From positions 1 to 64,000 of the forward strand of contig NZ_BCTC01000009.1 in assembly GCF_001571085.1 (NCBI RefSeq): DNA of 64,000 nucleotides, written 5' to 3'. Position numbers and translations under genes: made by a program. Source of the DNA: Azohydromonas lata NBRC 102462 (GTDB lineage: Bacteria; Pseudomonadota; Gammaproteobacteria; Burkholderiales; Burkholderiaceae_C). The notes beneath the pieces were generated by a model that saw nothing but the letters and a program-made list of their open reading frames with translations, ran no database searches and was not told where the DNA came from. Of this stretch, positions 1-8,794 are shown piece by piece. Each line of letters begins with the position of its first letter. Positions within the stretch are counted from its first letter, which is position 1.

Positions 1-23
1 GGCCCGCAGGGGTGCTGCGGGCC
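1..23 (-). terminator. GC-rich hairpin downstream of the secreted-protein gene
   Basis: A perfect 9-bp stem (GGCCCGCAG / CTGCGGGCC) with a 5-nt loop lies just past the stop of the leftward gene ending at 87. Any T-tract on the minus strand would lie outside the window, so intrinsic termination is likely but not proven. Confidence 0.45.
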
Positions 24-86
24 GGCCTGCCTTGCCGCCGCGGGCGCCGCCGTGCGGCGCCAGGCGTGTGGCGCGGGTGCGGGCTT

Positions 87-617
87 TCAACGCCAGACCG
101 TCAGCGAGCTGTCGCTGAGCCAGCCGAAGCCGCCGTTGACGGTGCGGGCATACACCTGGAGCCGGTAATTGCCTGCGGGCAACTGCACGCCCGTGGCGAT
201 GACGGTGGTGGTGGTCCAGCCGTCGTAGCCCGCCGTGCCGTTGGACGTGCAGAAGGCGTCCTGGCTGCCGGCGACGTTGGTGGGCGGCAGCACGGTGATG
301 GCGCCGGTGGCGACGTTGACGGCGCGAATGTCCAGGCTCACCCAGGAGGACGTGGTGGCCGCGTCGTTGGCGCACTCGGCCGTGTAGCTGACGAGGAAGC
401 GGCTGCCGGCCGGGACGAAGAAGGCTGGCGTCTGGTTGGCGCCGGCCGGCGTCAGCGGCATGAGCTGGCCGCCCGCGGTGATGCCGGCGAAATTGCCGGG
501 CCGCGACATGGTGACCAGGATTTCGGCTTGCGCCGGGACGGCCGCGGCCAGTGCCGCCGCGCCCAACAGGCCAGCCAACACGGTGCGGGACGGCGCGAAA
601 ACGGATGTGAGCTTCAT
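87..617 (-). CDS. Secreted protein of unknown function
   Basis: 176 residues. A typical signal peptide (MKLTSVFAPSRTVLAGLLGA, then a stretch ending AVPAQA) is followed by a roughly 145-residue beta-rich mature region with two cysteines (around the ECAND and AFCTS segments) that could form a disulfide. The frame stays open far upstream, but only this ATG puts a signal peptide at the N terminus. I do not recognise a named domain. It is probably a small exported protein. It shows no similarity to the three paralogs that follow. Confidence 0.7.
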   Translation of the reverse strand: MKLTSVFAPSRTVLAGLLGAAALAAAVPAQAEILVTMSRPGNFAGITAGGQLMPLTPAGANQTPAFFVPAGSRFLVSYTAECANDAATTSSWVSLDIRAVNVATGAITVLPPTNVAGSQDAFCTSNGTAGYDGWTTTTVIATGVQLPAGNYRLQVYARTVNGGFGWLSDSSLTVWR

Positions 618-760
618 GTGTGCTCCTTGGCCGGGCCGTATCAAGCAGTCGCCGCGCGGGGCCCGGCAGGGCGCGGTGCCGCGGGAAGGTCGCCGCCCGC
701 GTGCGGGCCGCGCCGCGCGGGGGCGGCACGGCCGGCGGCGCCGGCGGGCGGGGAAAGGGG

Positions 761-1444
761 TCAGGGCTGGCGCTGGCCTTGCTGCAGCGCCACGCCCTGG
801 TCGTAGAGGCGCTCTATGCCGTCGAGCTGCTCGCGGGCGCGGGCCTGCAGCGGCGTGTAGGGGATGCGCAGCACGGCCTGCAGCCCGCTGCGCAGGTGGT
901 CCACGTCGCCGGACTTGAGCTCCATGTAGCTGTCGAAGGCGGCCAGGCGCACGCGCTCGGAAGGGCCCTCGGCCATGAGGCGCATCAGCACGTCCTCGGC
1001 CACCAGCACGCCCGCCGTGCGCGACTGCACCAGCGCGTCGTAGCGCTGGGCCTCGCTGCCGTCGCGCAGCGCCTGCGCCAGCGGGGCGGCGGCGGGAGAG
1101 GCTGCGCTGGCATTGGCGGCGTCGCCCATGGCTGGTGTGCAGGCGCCGGGGCGCAGGGCCGCGCCCTGGCGGCAAAGCTCGTCCAGTATCCACAATGGCC
1201 GCTGGCGCAGCGCCTGCACGCTGGCGCTGCCGTCCTCGTGCAGGCGCACGCTGGGGGCGGTGCCGTCGCCGCTGCCCTCCTGCTCCGGCCGCGGCCAGGC
1301 CAGCGGGGAGGGGCTCAAGCTGGACGCCTCGGAAGACGGCGCCAGCACCGCCGCCGTGTGCAGCGCGGGCGCATGCAGGGCCCAGCCCAGCGCGGCCGAA
1401 GCCGCCGCCAGCGCCAGTGCGCTTGCGCCATGGATTGCGTTCAT
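761..1444 (-). CDS. Membrane-anchored or exported protein, paralog 1 of 3
   Basis: 227 residues. An N-terminal hydrophobic segment (about residues 7-25) is followed by a low-complexity linker containing LAWPRP. A conserved segment with ELCRQGA comes next, then a roughly 100-residue helical C-terminal region (RYDALVQSRTAGVLVAED to the end) that looks like one or two HEAT-type helical repeats. It closely matches the protein at 4348-5070 through the C-terminal half (shared blocks PSER, AF, LR and AREQLD). The start has a strong GAAGGAG ribosome site. Function is unknown; the pattern fits a periplasmic protein-interaction module on a membrane anchor. Confidence 0.7.
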   Translation of the reverse strand: MNAIHGASALALAAASAALGWALHAPALHTAAVLAPSSEASSLSPSPLAWPRPEQEGSGDGTAPSVRLHEDGSASVQALRQRPLWILDELCRQGAALRPGACTPAMGDAANASAASPAAAPLAQALRDGSEAQRYDALVQSRTAGVLVAEDVLMRLMAEGPSERVRLAAFDSYMELKSGDVDHLRSGLQAVLRIPYTPLQARAREQLDGIERLYDQGVALQQGQRQP

Positions 1445-1540
1445 GCCCGACTCCTTCGCTGTTGGCCGTGTGGCGCTCCTGGGTGATCCAGGGCGGCGCG
1501 GCGGTTCAAGGCATTTCAGGTATCCGTCCAGCCCGCGGGG

Positions 1541-1861
1541 TCATTGCGGCGGCGGATCGTCTTCCAAGGTGGTTTCCATGGGGTCGGTCTCCGGCTGGGT
1601 GGGCGGCTCGGTGTGCGGTTTGGGCGCCGGTGTCGCGGGCAAGGCGGCGCCGGCCGGCGCGGTGACGGCGGTGGCGTGGGGCGCCTCGGTCACGGGCTGC
1701 GGCCAGGCCAGCACCGAAAAGCCCCGTCCGTCCGCCGCCGCCGTGGCCGTGGCGGGGGCCGCAGCGGCGGGCGGCACGGCGTCCGGCGCCAGCAGCACCC
1801 AGCTCGCGCCCACCGACAGCGCCATCAGCACCAACGTGCCCAGTCCTTTGGAAATCTTCAT
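1541..1861 (-). CDS. Short paralog 2 of 3, N-terminal half only
   Basis: 106 residues. The N-terminal membrane segment (GLGTLVLMALSVGASWVLLA) and an FSVLAWPQP motif match the first halves of the neighbours at 761-1444 and 4348-5070. The ELCRQGA block and the helical C-terminal repeats are absent, and the chain ends in a Pro/Glu/Asp-rich tail. The start has a CTGGAG ribosome site. It may be a truncated duplicate or a separate short anchor protein. Confidence 0.55.
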   Translation of the reverse strand: MKISKGLGTLVLMALSVGASWVLLAPDAVPPAAAAPATATAAADGRGFSVLAWPQPVTEAPHATAVTAPAGAALPATPAPKPHTEPPTQPETDPMETTLEDDPPPQ

Positions 1862-2222
1862 GAGCGGCTCCAGCGGGTTCGTTTCCTTGTGTTGGCGGGC
1901 GACGGCCAGGAGCGGGCACATGGGGTGCGCCGGCTGGTATGGCATCGCTGCATGTCTACAAGGTAGGTGTACGCCGGTTGGGCCACCACCACCGTGCGGT
2001 GGCACCCATGGACCTGCTCATGGGGGCGGGATGCGGCCCCGGCCGGTGGGTGGCGCCACCCCGTCTTCCTCCAGGCCGGTTCCTACCGTGGAGGGGCCCG
2101 CGCGGTGGCAGCGGCGTGCACCGCCGAGACCAAAGAAACACGCTGTTCACCACCGCAACACTTGGTGCGGGCTGGATACCGGGCCTTGCGCCGCCGACAA
2201 ACGTTGTAAAGCGCCGGAAACG
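1862..2222. other. Intergenic region, no gene seen
   Basis: This gap separates the short paralog from the ilvD terminator. Reading frames here lack a ribosome site and any recognisable protein. It should hold the promoter of the leftward paralog gene, but I could not pick a convincing -35/-10 pair. Confidence 0.4.
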
Positions 2223-2245
2223 AAAAAGCCGCTCCGGGGAGCGGC
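2223..2245 (-). terminator. Rho-independent terminator of ilvD
   Basis: A perfect 8-bp stem (GCCGCTCC / GGAGCGGC) with a 2-base gap is followed on the minus strand by five T residues. It lies 48 bp past the ilvD stop codon. Confidence 0.8.
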
Positions 2246-2292
2246 CTGGACAGGCAGCGGGCGGGCCGGGCGGCCCACCGCAGGCGCAGCCG

Positions 2293-4152
2293 TCAGTCGT
2301 CCAGCAGCGACGGGTCGCGCACGGCGCCCTTGTCGGCCGACATCACCAGCTTGGCGTAGGCCTTGAGGGCGGCGGACACCTTGCGCGGGCGCGCTTGGGC
2401 GGGCTTCCAGCCCTTGGCGTTCTGCACCTCGCGGCGGTGTGCCAGCTCCTCGTCGGACAGCAGCACGTCGATGCTGCGGTTGGGGATGTCGATGCGGATG
2501 CGGTCGCCGTCCTTCACCAGGCCGATGGCGCCGCCGGCCGCCGCTTCCGGCGAGCAGTGGCCGATGGACAGGCCCGAGGTGCCGCCGGAGAAGCGGCCGT
2601 CGGTGAGCAGCGCGCAGGCCTTGCCCAGGCCCTTGGACTTGATGTAGCTCGTGGGGTAGAGCATTTCCTGCATGCCGGGGCCGCCCTTGGGGCCCTCGTA
2701 GCGGACGATCACCACGTCGCCGGCCTGGACCTTGCCGCTGAGGATGTTCTCCACCGCCTCGTCCTGCGACTCCGTCACGTGGGCCGTGCCTTCGAAGACC
2801 AGGATGCTCTCGTCCACGCCGGCGGTCTTCACCACGCAGCCGTCCAGGGCGATGTTGCCGGTGAGCACGGCCAGGCCGCCTTCCTTGGAGAAGGCGTGCT
2901 CGTAGGAGCGGATGCAGCCTTCGGCGCGGTCCAGGTCCAGGCTGGGCCAGCGGGTGTCCTGGCTGAAGGCGACCTGGGTCGGGATGCCGGCGGGGCCGGC
3001 CCTGTAGAAGGTCTGGACGGCCTCGTCCTGCGAGAGGGTGACGTCCCACTGCCGCAGGGCCTCGCCCAGCGTGGGCGCGTGCACGGTGGGCACGTCGGTG
3101 TGCAGCTTGCCGGCGCGCTGGAGCTCGCCCAGGATGGCGTAGATGCCGCCGGCGCGGTGCACGTCCTCGATGTGGTACTTGTTGGTGTTGGGCGCCACCT
3201 TGCAGAGCTGCGGGACGACGCGGGAGAGGCGGTCGATGTCGGCCATGGTGAAGGCGATGTCCGCCTCGCGCGCGATGGCCAGCAGGTGCAGGATGGTGTT
3301 GGTGGAGCCGCCCATGGCGATGTCCAGCGTCATCGCGTTCTCGAAGGCCTTGAAGCCCACGGAGCGCGGCAGCACGCGCTCGTCGTCCTGCTCGTAGTAC
3401 TGGCGGGCCAGCTCCACGATGCGGCGGCCGGCGCGCTTGAACAGCTGCTCGCGGTCGGCGTGCGTGGCCACCACGGTGCCGTTGCCCGGCAGCGAGAGGC
3501 CCAGCGCCTCGGTCAGGCAGTTCATGGAGTTGGCCGTGAACATGCCGGAGCAGGAGCCGCAGGTGGGGCAGGCCGAGCGCTCGACCTCGGCCACGTCGGC
3601 GTCGGAGTAGGCCTGGTCGGCGGCCATGACCATGGCGTCCACCAGGTCCAGCTTGCGCAGCTCGATGGCCTTGGTGACGGGGTTGGCCAGCCGCGTCTTG
3701 CCGGCTTCCATGGGGCCGCCGGAGACGAAGATCACCGGGATGTTGAGCCGCATGGCGGCCATGAGCATGCCCGGGGTGATCTTGTCGCAGTTGGAGATGC
3801 ACACCATGGCGTCGGCGCAGTGCGCGTTGACCATGTACTCCACCGAGTCCGCGATGATGTCGCGGCTGGGCAGCGAGTACAGCATGCCGTCGTGGCCCAT
3901 GGCGATGCCGTCGTCCACGGCGATGGTGTTGAACTCCTTGGCCACGCCGCCGGCGGCTTCGATCTCGCGGGCCACGAGCTGGCCCAGGTCCTTCAGGTGC
4001 ACGTGGCCGGGGACGAACTGGGTGAAGGAGTTGACCACCGCGATGATGGGCTTGGAGAAGTCATCGTCCTTCATGCCGGTGGCGCGCCACAGGGAGCGGG
4101 CGCCCGCCATGTTGCGGCCGGCGGTGGAAGTCTTGGAACGGTATGCGGGCAT
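2293..4152 (-). CDS. ilvD: Dihydroxy-acid dehydratase
   Basis: 619 residues, the usual length for IlvD (about 616 in E. coli). It dehydrates 2,3-dihydroxy-isovalerate and -methylvalerate to the 2-oxo acids of valine and isoleucine biosynthesis, using an Fe-S cluster and Mg2+ in the cytosol. Family signatures are plain: [16 protein letters not shown], and [21 protein letters not shown] with the cluster cysteines. The C terminus carries [14 protein letters not shown]. The open frame extends 39 codons further upstream, but family proteins begin at [10 protein letters not shown], so that ATG is chosen even though no strong Shine-Dalgarno precedes it. It is a single gene with its own terminator, flanked by members of the small paralog family. 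Confidence 0.97.
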   Translation of the reverse strand: MPAYRSKTSTAGRNMAGARSLWRATGMKDDDFSKPIIAVVNSFTQFVPGHVHLKDLGQLVAREIEAAGGVAKEFNTIAVDDGIAMGHDGMLYSLPSRDIIADSVEYMVNAHCADAMVCISNCDKITPGMLMAAMRLNIPVIFVSGGPMEAGKTRLANPVTKAIELRKLDLVDAMVMAADQAYSDADVAEVERSACPTCGSCSGMFTANSMNCLTEALGLSLPGNGTVVATHADREQLFKRAGRRIVELARQYYEQDDERVLPRSVGFKAFENAMTLDIAMGGSTNTILHLLAIAREADIAFTMADIDRLSRVVPQLCKVAPNTNKYHIEDVHRAGGIYAILGELQRAGKLHTDVPTVHAPTLGEALRQWDVTLSQDEAVQTFYRAGPAGIPTQVAFSQDTRWPSLDLDRAEGCIRSYEHAFSKEGGLAVLTGNIALDGCVVKTAGVDESILVFEGTAHVTESQDEAVENILSGKVQAGDVVIVRYEGPKGGPGMQEMLYPTSYIKSKGLGKACALLTDGRFSGGTSGLSIGHCSPEAAAGGAIGLVKDGDRIRIDIPNRSIDVLLSDEELAHRREVQNAKGWKPAQARPRKVSAALKAYAKLVMSADKGAVRDPSLLDD

Positions 4153-4347
4153 CGTGGGTGCTGAAGAAAGACGAGGGGGATGGCGGGCCCGGCGGATACA
4201 GGCCCCTTGCGCGCCCGTGCGAACAAGCTCTTGAGCCGCGCCCTGGGCAAACGCGCAATTATTGCCCACCCCCCGGCGGCGCCCGTCCCACGCGGCGGGC
4301 GGCGCTGCGGCGAAAGCCGGCGCAAGGTGCGCGCCAAGTGGCCGTCT

Positions 4348-5070
4348 TCAGCGCTCGCGCTGCACGGGGGATTCGGCGTCCTCGCGCTCGGCGCGCTCCA
4401 GCAGGTCCAACTGCTCGCGGGCCTGGGTCTGTATGACGGTGTTGGGCACGCGCAGTGCGTCCTGCATGGCCGCGCGCAGCTCCTGCAGCGTGCCGGAGCT
4501 GGCGTCCACGTAGTCCTCGAAGGCCTCCTGGCGCATGCGCTCGGAGGGGTCGTTGCGCATGATGGACAGCAGCGTCTCCTTGGGCACCAGCACGCCGTTG
4601 CCGCGGGCCTGCTGCAGGCTTTCGAAGCGCACCTGCTCGCTGGCGTCGTTGAGGCGGCGCAGCACCTCGCTGTCGCTGCCGTAGCTGGCGGGCGCCGTGC
4701 CCGGCGCGGGGGACGGTGCGGCGGGCATGGGCGTGTCCAGCGCGGTGGTGGTGGTGCAGCCGGGCAGGCCGCGCGCGCCCTGGCGGCAGAGCTCGGCCAG
4801 CACCCAGGCCGGCGGCTTGCGCTGCACCTGCAGGCTGGCGCTGCCGTCGGGGTGCAGTTGCACCACGTCGTCCGCGCCTGGCGCGGGGTCGGCCTGCGGG
4901 AAGGCCATGAGCGAGCCGTTGGAGCGCCCCTGCGTGGGCATGGAGGCCGGCGGCTGTTGCGGGGCGGCGGGCGGTGCGGGGTCCGGCTGCGCCAGCCCGT
5001 GCAGCACCCAGCCGCCGCCGGCGGACACCAGCACCAGCGCCAGCGTCCCGAGTGCGGATCCCAGCCTCAT
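4348..5070 (-). CDS. Membrane-anchored or exported protein, paralog 3 of 3
   Basis: 240 residues, with the same plan as the protein at 761-1444. It has an N-terminal hydrophobic anchor (LGTLALVLVSAGGGWVLHG), a Pro/Ala/Gln-rich linker, the LMAFPQ motif, the AELCRQGA block and a C-terminal helical repeat region (PSERMRQEAFEDYVDA, then AREQLDLLERA). An AGGAGG ribosome site precedes the ATG. It is transcribed toward ilvD but separated from it by 195 bp. No domain of known function was recognised. Confidence 0.7.
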   Translation of the reverse strand: MRLGSALGTLALVLVSAGGGWVLHGLAQPDPAPPAAPQQPPASMPTQGRSNGSLMAFPQADPAPGADDVVQLHPDGSASLQVQRKPPAWVLAELCRQGARGLPGCTTTTALDTPMPAAPSPAPGTAPASYGSDSEVLRRLNDASEQVRFESLQQARGNGVLVPKETLLSIMRNDPSERMRQEAFEDYVDASSGTLQELRAAMQDALRVPNTVIQTQAREQLDLLERAEREDAESPVQRER

Positions 5071-5306
5071 CGTCGTCCTCCTGTGTCGTGCTTGCTTGAT
5101 TGGCGGCCTGTTGACGCGGCAGCGCAGGCATAGCGCGCCGGGTTGCGCCTTGTCCAGCCGTGGCGCGGTTGCCGTTGGGACAGGAGGTAACGTGCGCGGG
5201 GGCGCCGTGGTTCGGGGCCCCTGCCGGGGAACCCGGGCCGGCGGGCGAGCCTCTTGCCCTGTGCACCGCCGCGCGGTGGCGGCCCGGTGTGGGCCAAAGG
5301 AGCGAC

Positions 5307-6002
5307 ATGAGAAATTTGTGGACGCGGCGCCCGGAGCCGCGGGTGCTGGCCGCGCTGCTGGCGGCAGCGGCGGGCTTGTGGGCCTTCATCGCGCTGAGCG
5401 AGGAGGTGGGCGAGGGCGAGCTGCACACGCTGGACCGCGCCATCCTGCTGGCGATGCGCAACCCGGCCGACCCGTCGGACCCGCTTGGGCCGCGCTGGTT
5501 CGAGGAATTCATGCGCGACCTCACCGGGTTGGGCGGCCATGGCGTGCTTGGGCTGGTGCTGCTGGCGGTGTGCAGCTATTTGCTGCTGGCGGGCTTGCGG
5601 CGCACGGCCGCGTCGGTGCTGGCGTCCAGCTTGAGCGGGATGCTGCTGTCCTGGCTGCTCAAGGGCTTGTTCGACCGGCCGCGGCCGGACCTGGTGCCGC
5701 ACGGCGCCTACGTGCTTTCGCCCAGCTTTCCCAGCGGGCACGCCCTGCTGTCGGCACTGGTCTACCTGACGCTGGCGGCGCTGGTGGCGCGGCAGCTCCC
5801 GCACCGGCGGCTGCGGCTGCACGTGGTCTGCGTGGCGGTGGTGCTGACCTTGCTGGTGGGCATCAGCCGCGTCTATTTGGGCGTGCACTGGCCCAGCGAC
5901 GTGCTGGCCGGCTGGGCCATAGGCGCGGCGTGGGCGCTGGCGTGGTGGGGCATCGCGCAGGCGCTGCGCCCGCCGCCGGGGCACCCGTCGCAGGAGCAAT
6001 AG
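5307..6002 (+). CDS. PAP2-family membrane phosphatase
   Basis: 231 residues, with several membrane helices. It carries the three PAP2 signature motifs in order: KGLFDRPRP, PSFPSGHA, and SRVYLGVHWPSDVLAGW with the catalytic histidine. The family removes phosphate from lipid phosphates such as phosphatidate or undecaprenyl pyrophosphate at the periplasmic face. An upstream in-frame ATG at 5160 would add 49 unrelated residues; the ATG at 5307 has an AAAGGAG ribosome site and is preferred. It is convergent with the CDF transporter gene, 39 bp away. Substrate not predicted. Confidence 0.88.
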   Translation: MRNLWTRRPEPRVLAALLAAAAGLWAFIALSEEVGEGELHTLDRAILLAMRNPADPSDPLGPRWFEEFMRDLTGLGGHGVLGLVLLAVCSYLLLAGLRRTAASVLASSLSGMLLSWLLKGLFDRPRPDLVPHGAYVLSPSFPSGHALLSALVYLTLAALVARQLPHRRLRLHVVCVAVVLTLLVGISRVYLGVHWPSDVLAGWAIGAAWALAWWGIAQALRPPPGHPSQEQ

Positions 6003-6041
6003 GCACGGGCCACGTGGGCAGGCCACCGGCGCGCGATGCCC

Positions 6042-6995
6042 TCACAGGGGTGCCGCGGGCGCGGGCATGTCTTCCGGGGTGGGCGCCTTCACCGCCAGCG
6101 CCGTGACGGGCTGGACGCTGATGCGCTTGATCACGGGAAAGCGCGCCTGCACGTCGCGGCGCAGCGCGGCGGTGGCGGCGGCCACGTGCTGCACGGGCAC
6201 ATCCTCGTCGAACACCAGCTCCAGCGTGAGCAGCACCTCGTCGCGGCCGATGTACATGGACAGCGGCCAGCCCGCCTCGCGCACGCCGGGCTGCGCCAGG
6301 GCCAGGGCGCGGATGTCGCGCGCGGTGGTGGCGCGTATGCCTTCGCCTATGAGCAGCCCGCGCGACTCGCGCACCAGCAGGATGGCCACGCCGGCCAGGA
6401 TGAGGCCGATCACCGCCGAGGCCGCGCCGTCCAGCGCCGGCTCGTGGAGCCACTGGCTGGCGCCTATGCCCACGAAGGCCACCAGCAGGCCCAGCAGCGC
6501 GGCCGAGTCCTCGGCCATCACGGTGTAGGTGGTAGGGTCCTTGCTGGAGCGCAGCGCCTGCCAGAAGGGGCGCCCGGTGTTCTCGCGGCGGAACTGGCGC
6601 AGCGCAACGAGGAAGCTCGCGCCCTCGAACAGCACGGCCGCGCCCAGGACGATGAGGTTCCAGCGCACGTCCGTCATGGGCTCGGGGTGGCGCATGTGCT
6701 GTATGCCCTCGAACAGCGACACGCCCCCGCCGATGCCGAAGATCAGTACCGCCACGATGAGGCTCCAGAAGTAGAGCTCCTTGCCGTGGCCGAAGGGGTG
6801 CTCGGGGCTGGGCGGGCGCTCGCTGAGCTTGGTGCCCACCAGCAGCAGCACGCCGTTGCCCGTGTCCACGGCGGAGTGGATGCCCTCGGACAGCATGGCC
6901 GAGCTGCCGGTGATGCCGGCCACCACGAACTTCGTCACCGCGATCGCCACGTTGGCGCCTATGGCGCCGTAGATCGCCGCCCGGCTTTCGGCCAT
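6042..6995 (-). CDS. Cation diffusion facilitator (CDF) metal transporter
   Basis: 317 residues. The transmembrane domain spans roughly residues 10-215, followed by a cytoplasmic C-terminal domain. Metal-site motifs are visible: EGIHSAVDTGN (the HxxxD of TM2) and AEDSAALLG (TM5, in which the usual second pair is ED rather than HD). The latter resembles the ZnT9/SLC30A9-like branch. The loop HPFGHGKELYFWSL is typical of the family. It likely exports Zn2+ or another divalent metal across the inner membrane. The frame continues 60 codons upstream but those residues are not membrane-like; the start MAESRAAIYGA fits the family. Confidence 0.88.
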   Translation of the reverse strand: MAESRAAIYGAIGANVAIAVTKFVVAGITGSSAMLSEGIHSAVDTGNGVLLLVGTKLSERPPSPEHPFGHGKELYFWSLIVAVLIFGIGGGVSLFEGIQHMRHPEPMTDVRWNLIVLGAAVLFEGASFLVALRQFRRENTGRPFWQALRSSKDPTTYTVMAEDSAALLGLLVAFVGIGASQWLHEPALDGAASAVIGLILAGVAILLVRESRGLLIGEGIRATTARDIRALALAQPGVREAGWPLSMYIGRDEVLLTLELVFDEDVPVQHVAAATAALRRDVQARFPVIKRISVQPVTALAVKAPTPEDMPAPAAPL

Positions 6996-7310
6996 GCGCG
7001 TGCTCCCTTGCTGCTGTTCCTGGGCGCGTCCCGGCGGGCGCGCGATGGCGGCTTCCGGCAAGGCCTGTTCCCCGGCCCCTGCAGGCCCGCCGGACCCGGG
7101 ATTTGCACGGGGCTGCGCCTGGCAGCGTCCTGGGTACGTGCCTTGCCGCGTGGCGCGTCGTTGCCCATGCGCCACAGGCTGGCGTTCTCACGTACGGCGT
7201 GCCATGGACTTCACCCGCATGCTTGCCATACGGAACGCGTGCGCCGCGTCGCGCGCGCATCCATCTTGATGTTCCTCACGTCCGACATGTCATCACGCAG
7301 GAGACCAGGC
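6996..7310. other. Divergent promoter region, CDF and FadL-type genes
   Basis: This 315-bp gap must hold promoters for both flanking divergent genes. I see no convincing -35/-10 pair, and no copy of the AACGAACGTTCGTT palindrome that precedes the downstream tetR. Confidence 0.3.
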
Positions 7311-8702
7311 ATGACCAAGAACCCGCTGAACCCCCGCTTGCACAAGCCGGCTCTCAAGGCCGTGCCGGCCGCGCTGCTTGGGCTGCTGGGCTGCTCGCTG
7401 GCGCAGGCCGCGGGGTTTCAGCTGCTGGAGCAGAACGCCAGCGGCATAGGCACGGCCTATGCCGGCTCGGCGGCCGTGGCCGACAACGCCAGCACCATCT
7501 ACTTCAACCCTGCGGGCATGACGGAGCTGCGCGACCGCGAGATCTCGTTGGGCGGCTCGCTGGTGGGTGCCAGCGCCAAGTTTCATGACCGCGGCTCCGC
7601 GGTGGACACGCTGGCCGGCTCGGGCAATGGCGGCAATGCGGGCACAACCAATCTCGTGCCCAACGCCTACCTGAGCTGGAAGCTCGCCGACCGGCTCTGG
7701 GGCGGCCTGGGCCTCAGCGTGCCCTTCGGCTTGCGCACCGAGTACGACAGCCGATGGGTGGGCGCGGCGCACGCCATCCACTTCGACGTCAAGACGCTCA
7801 ACATCAACCCTTCGCTGGCCTTCAAGGTCGACGACACGCTCTCGCTGGGTGCGGGCCTCAACTACCAGCGCATGAGCGCCGATTACCTGCGTGGCATCAG
7901 CACCCAGCCGCTGCCGGTGGCGCCGGGCGTCGTATTGCCGCTCAACACCTCGACGGTGCTGTTCCGGGCCAACGACTGGTCCTGGGGCTGGAACGTCGGC
8001 GCCCTGTTCAAGCCCAGCGCCGACACGCGCATAGGCGTGTCCTACCGCTCGGCCATCAAGCACACGCTCAGCGGCGATCTGCGCACCTACTCGCCCGGCG
8101 CGCCGGCACCGCTGGCGCAGGCCGTCGGCAGCATCGGCAACAGCGATGCGTACACGCGTATCAAACTGCCCGAGACGCTGATCGCCTCCGTGGCGCAGCG
8201 GCTGAGCTCGCAGTGGGAGGTGCTGGGCGATGTGTCGTGGACACGCTGGAACGACATCCAAGACGTCAAGCTCGTGCGCTCCACCAGTGTGGCCAGGCCC
8301 GTTTCCCCGTCGGGCGCCGCCGGCGGCACCGCGCAAACGCTGGAAGCCGACTTCCGCAACTCCTGGCGCGTGGCCCTGGGCGCGAACTACACGCTCAACA
8401 GCGCCTGGACGCTCAAGGGCGGTCTGGCTTTCGACCGCACACCGGTGCAAGGGGCGGCCACCACGCTGGTGTCGCTGCCCGATGCCAACCGCACTTGGCT
8501 GTCGGCCGGCGCCCAGTGGCGGCCCTCCACGGACAGCCGGGTGGACTTCGGCGTGGCCTACATCTTCATGAAGGACGCCGACATCAACAACAACCAGTCG
8601 CCCACCGGCACACCGCCCGTCGTCCCCAGCCGTGGCACCGTCAACGGCAGCTACGACAACCGCATCTGGCTCCTGGGCGTGCAGTACTCGCAAGCCTTCT
8701 GA
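7311..8702 (+). CDS. OmpP1/FadL-family outer-membrane transporter
   Basis: 463 residues. A signal peptide ends near LAQA, and the mature chain begins AGFQLLEQNASGIGTAYAGS, the FadL-family hatch region, followed by ADNASTIYFNPAGM. The remainder is an alternating beta-strand pattern ending in an aromatic residue (QYSQAF), as in outer-membrane barrels. FadL proteins take up long-chain fatty acids or other hydrophobic molecules. The next four genes form a beta-oxidation set, which supports a fatty-acid substrate. The ATG with CAGGAGA upstream is preferred over an ATG 17 codons earlier. The open frame running from 6036 is not coding in its first part. Confidence 0.9.
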   Translation: MTKNPLNPRLHKPALKAVPAALLGLLGCSLAQAAGFQLLEQNASGIGTAYAGSAAVADNASTIYFNPAGMTELRDREISLGGSLVGASAKFHDRGSAVDTLAGSGNGGNAGTTNLVPNAYLSWKLADRLWGGLGLSVPFGLRTEYDSRWVGAAHAIHFDVKTLNINPSLAFKVDDTLSLGAGLNYQRMSADYLRGISTQPLPVAPGVVLPLNTSTVLFRANDWSWGWNVGALFKPSADTRIGVSYRSAIKHTLSGDLRTYSPGAPAPLAQAVGSIGNSDAYTRIKLPETLIASVAQRLSSQWEVLGDVSWTRWNDIQDVKLVRSTSVARPVSPSGAAGGTAQTLEADFRNSWRVALGANYTLNSAWTLKGGLAFDRTPVQGAATTLVSLPDANRTWLSAGAQWRPSTDSRVDFGVAYIFMKDADINNNQSPTGTPPVVPSRGTVNGSYDNRIWLLGVQYSQAF

Positions 8703-8730
8703 GTCCATCCCCCGTCCGTAAAAACCCCCC

Positions 8731-8760
8731 TTGAGACGGGGAAAGGGTGCTGTCTAAAAT
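8731..8760 (+). promoter_or_regulatory. Likely promoter of the tetR-fad operon
   Basis: TTGAGA (8731-8736), an 18-bp spacer and TAAAAT (8755-8760) form a good sigma-70 type match. The palindromic operator begins 3 bp later, so a bound TetR protein would cover the transcription start. Confidence 0.65.
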
Positions 8761-8762
8761 AG

Positions 8763-8776
8763 AACGAACGTTCGTT
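8763..8776. promoter_or_regulatory. TetR-family operator palindrome
   Basis: AACGAACGTTCGTT is a perfect 14-bp palindrome located just after the -10 box and 19 bp before the tetR ATG. This is the position and form expected for autoregulation by the TetR protein encoded immediately downstream. Confidence 0.75.
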
Positions 8777-8794
8777 TTAAGGCGGCACCCCACG

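Noticed and set aside
6036-7310. N-terminal extension of the FadL-type frame
   Set aside because: The extension overlaps the CDF gene on the other strand, has no signal peptide and reads as low-complexity His/Ala/Gly sequence; the signal peptide begins at 7311.
8710-8741. Terminator hairpin after the FadL-type gene
   Set aside because: CCCCGTC and GACGGGG can pair, but the 18-nt loop and lack of a T-tract, plus overlap with the tetR -35 box, make it unconvincing.
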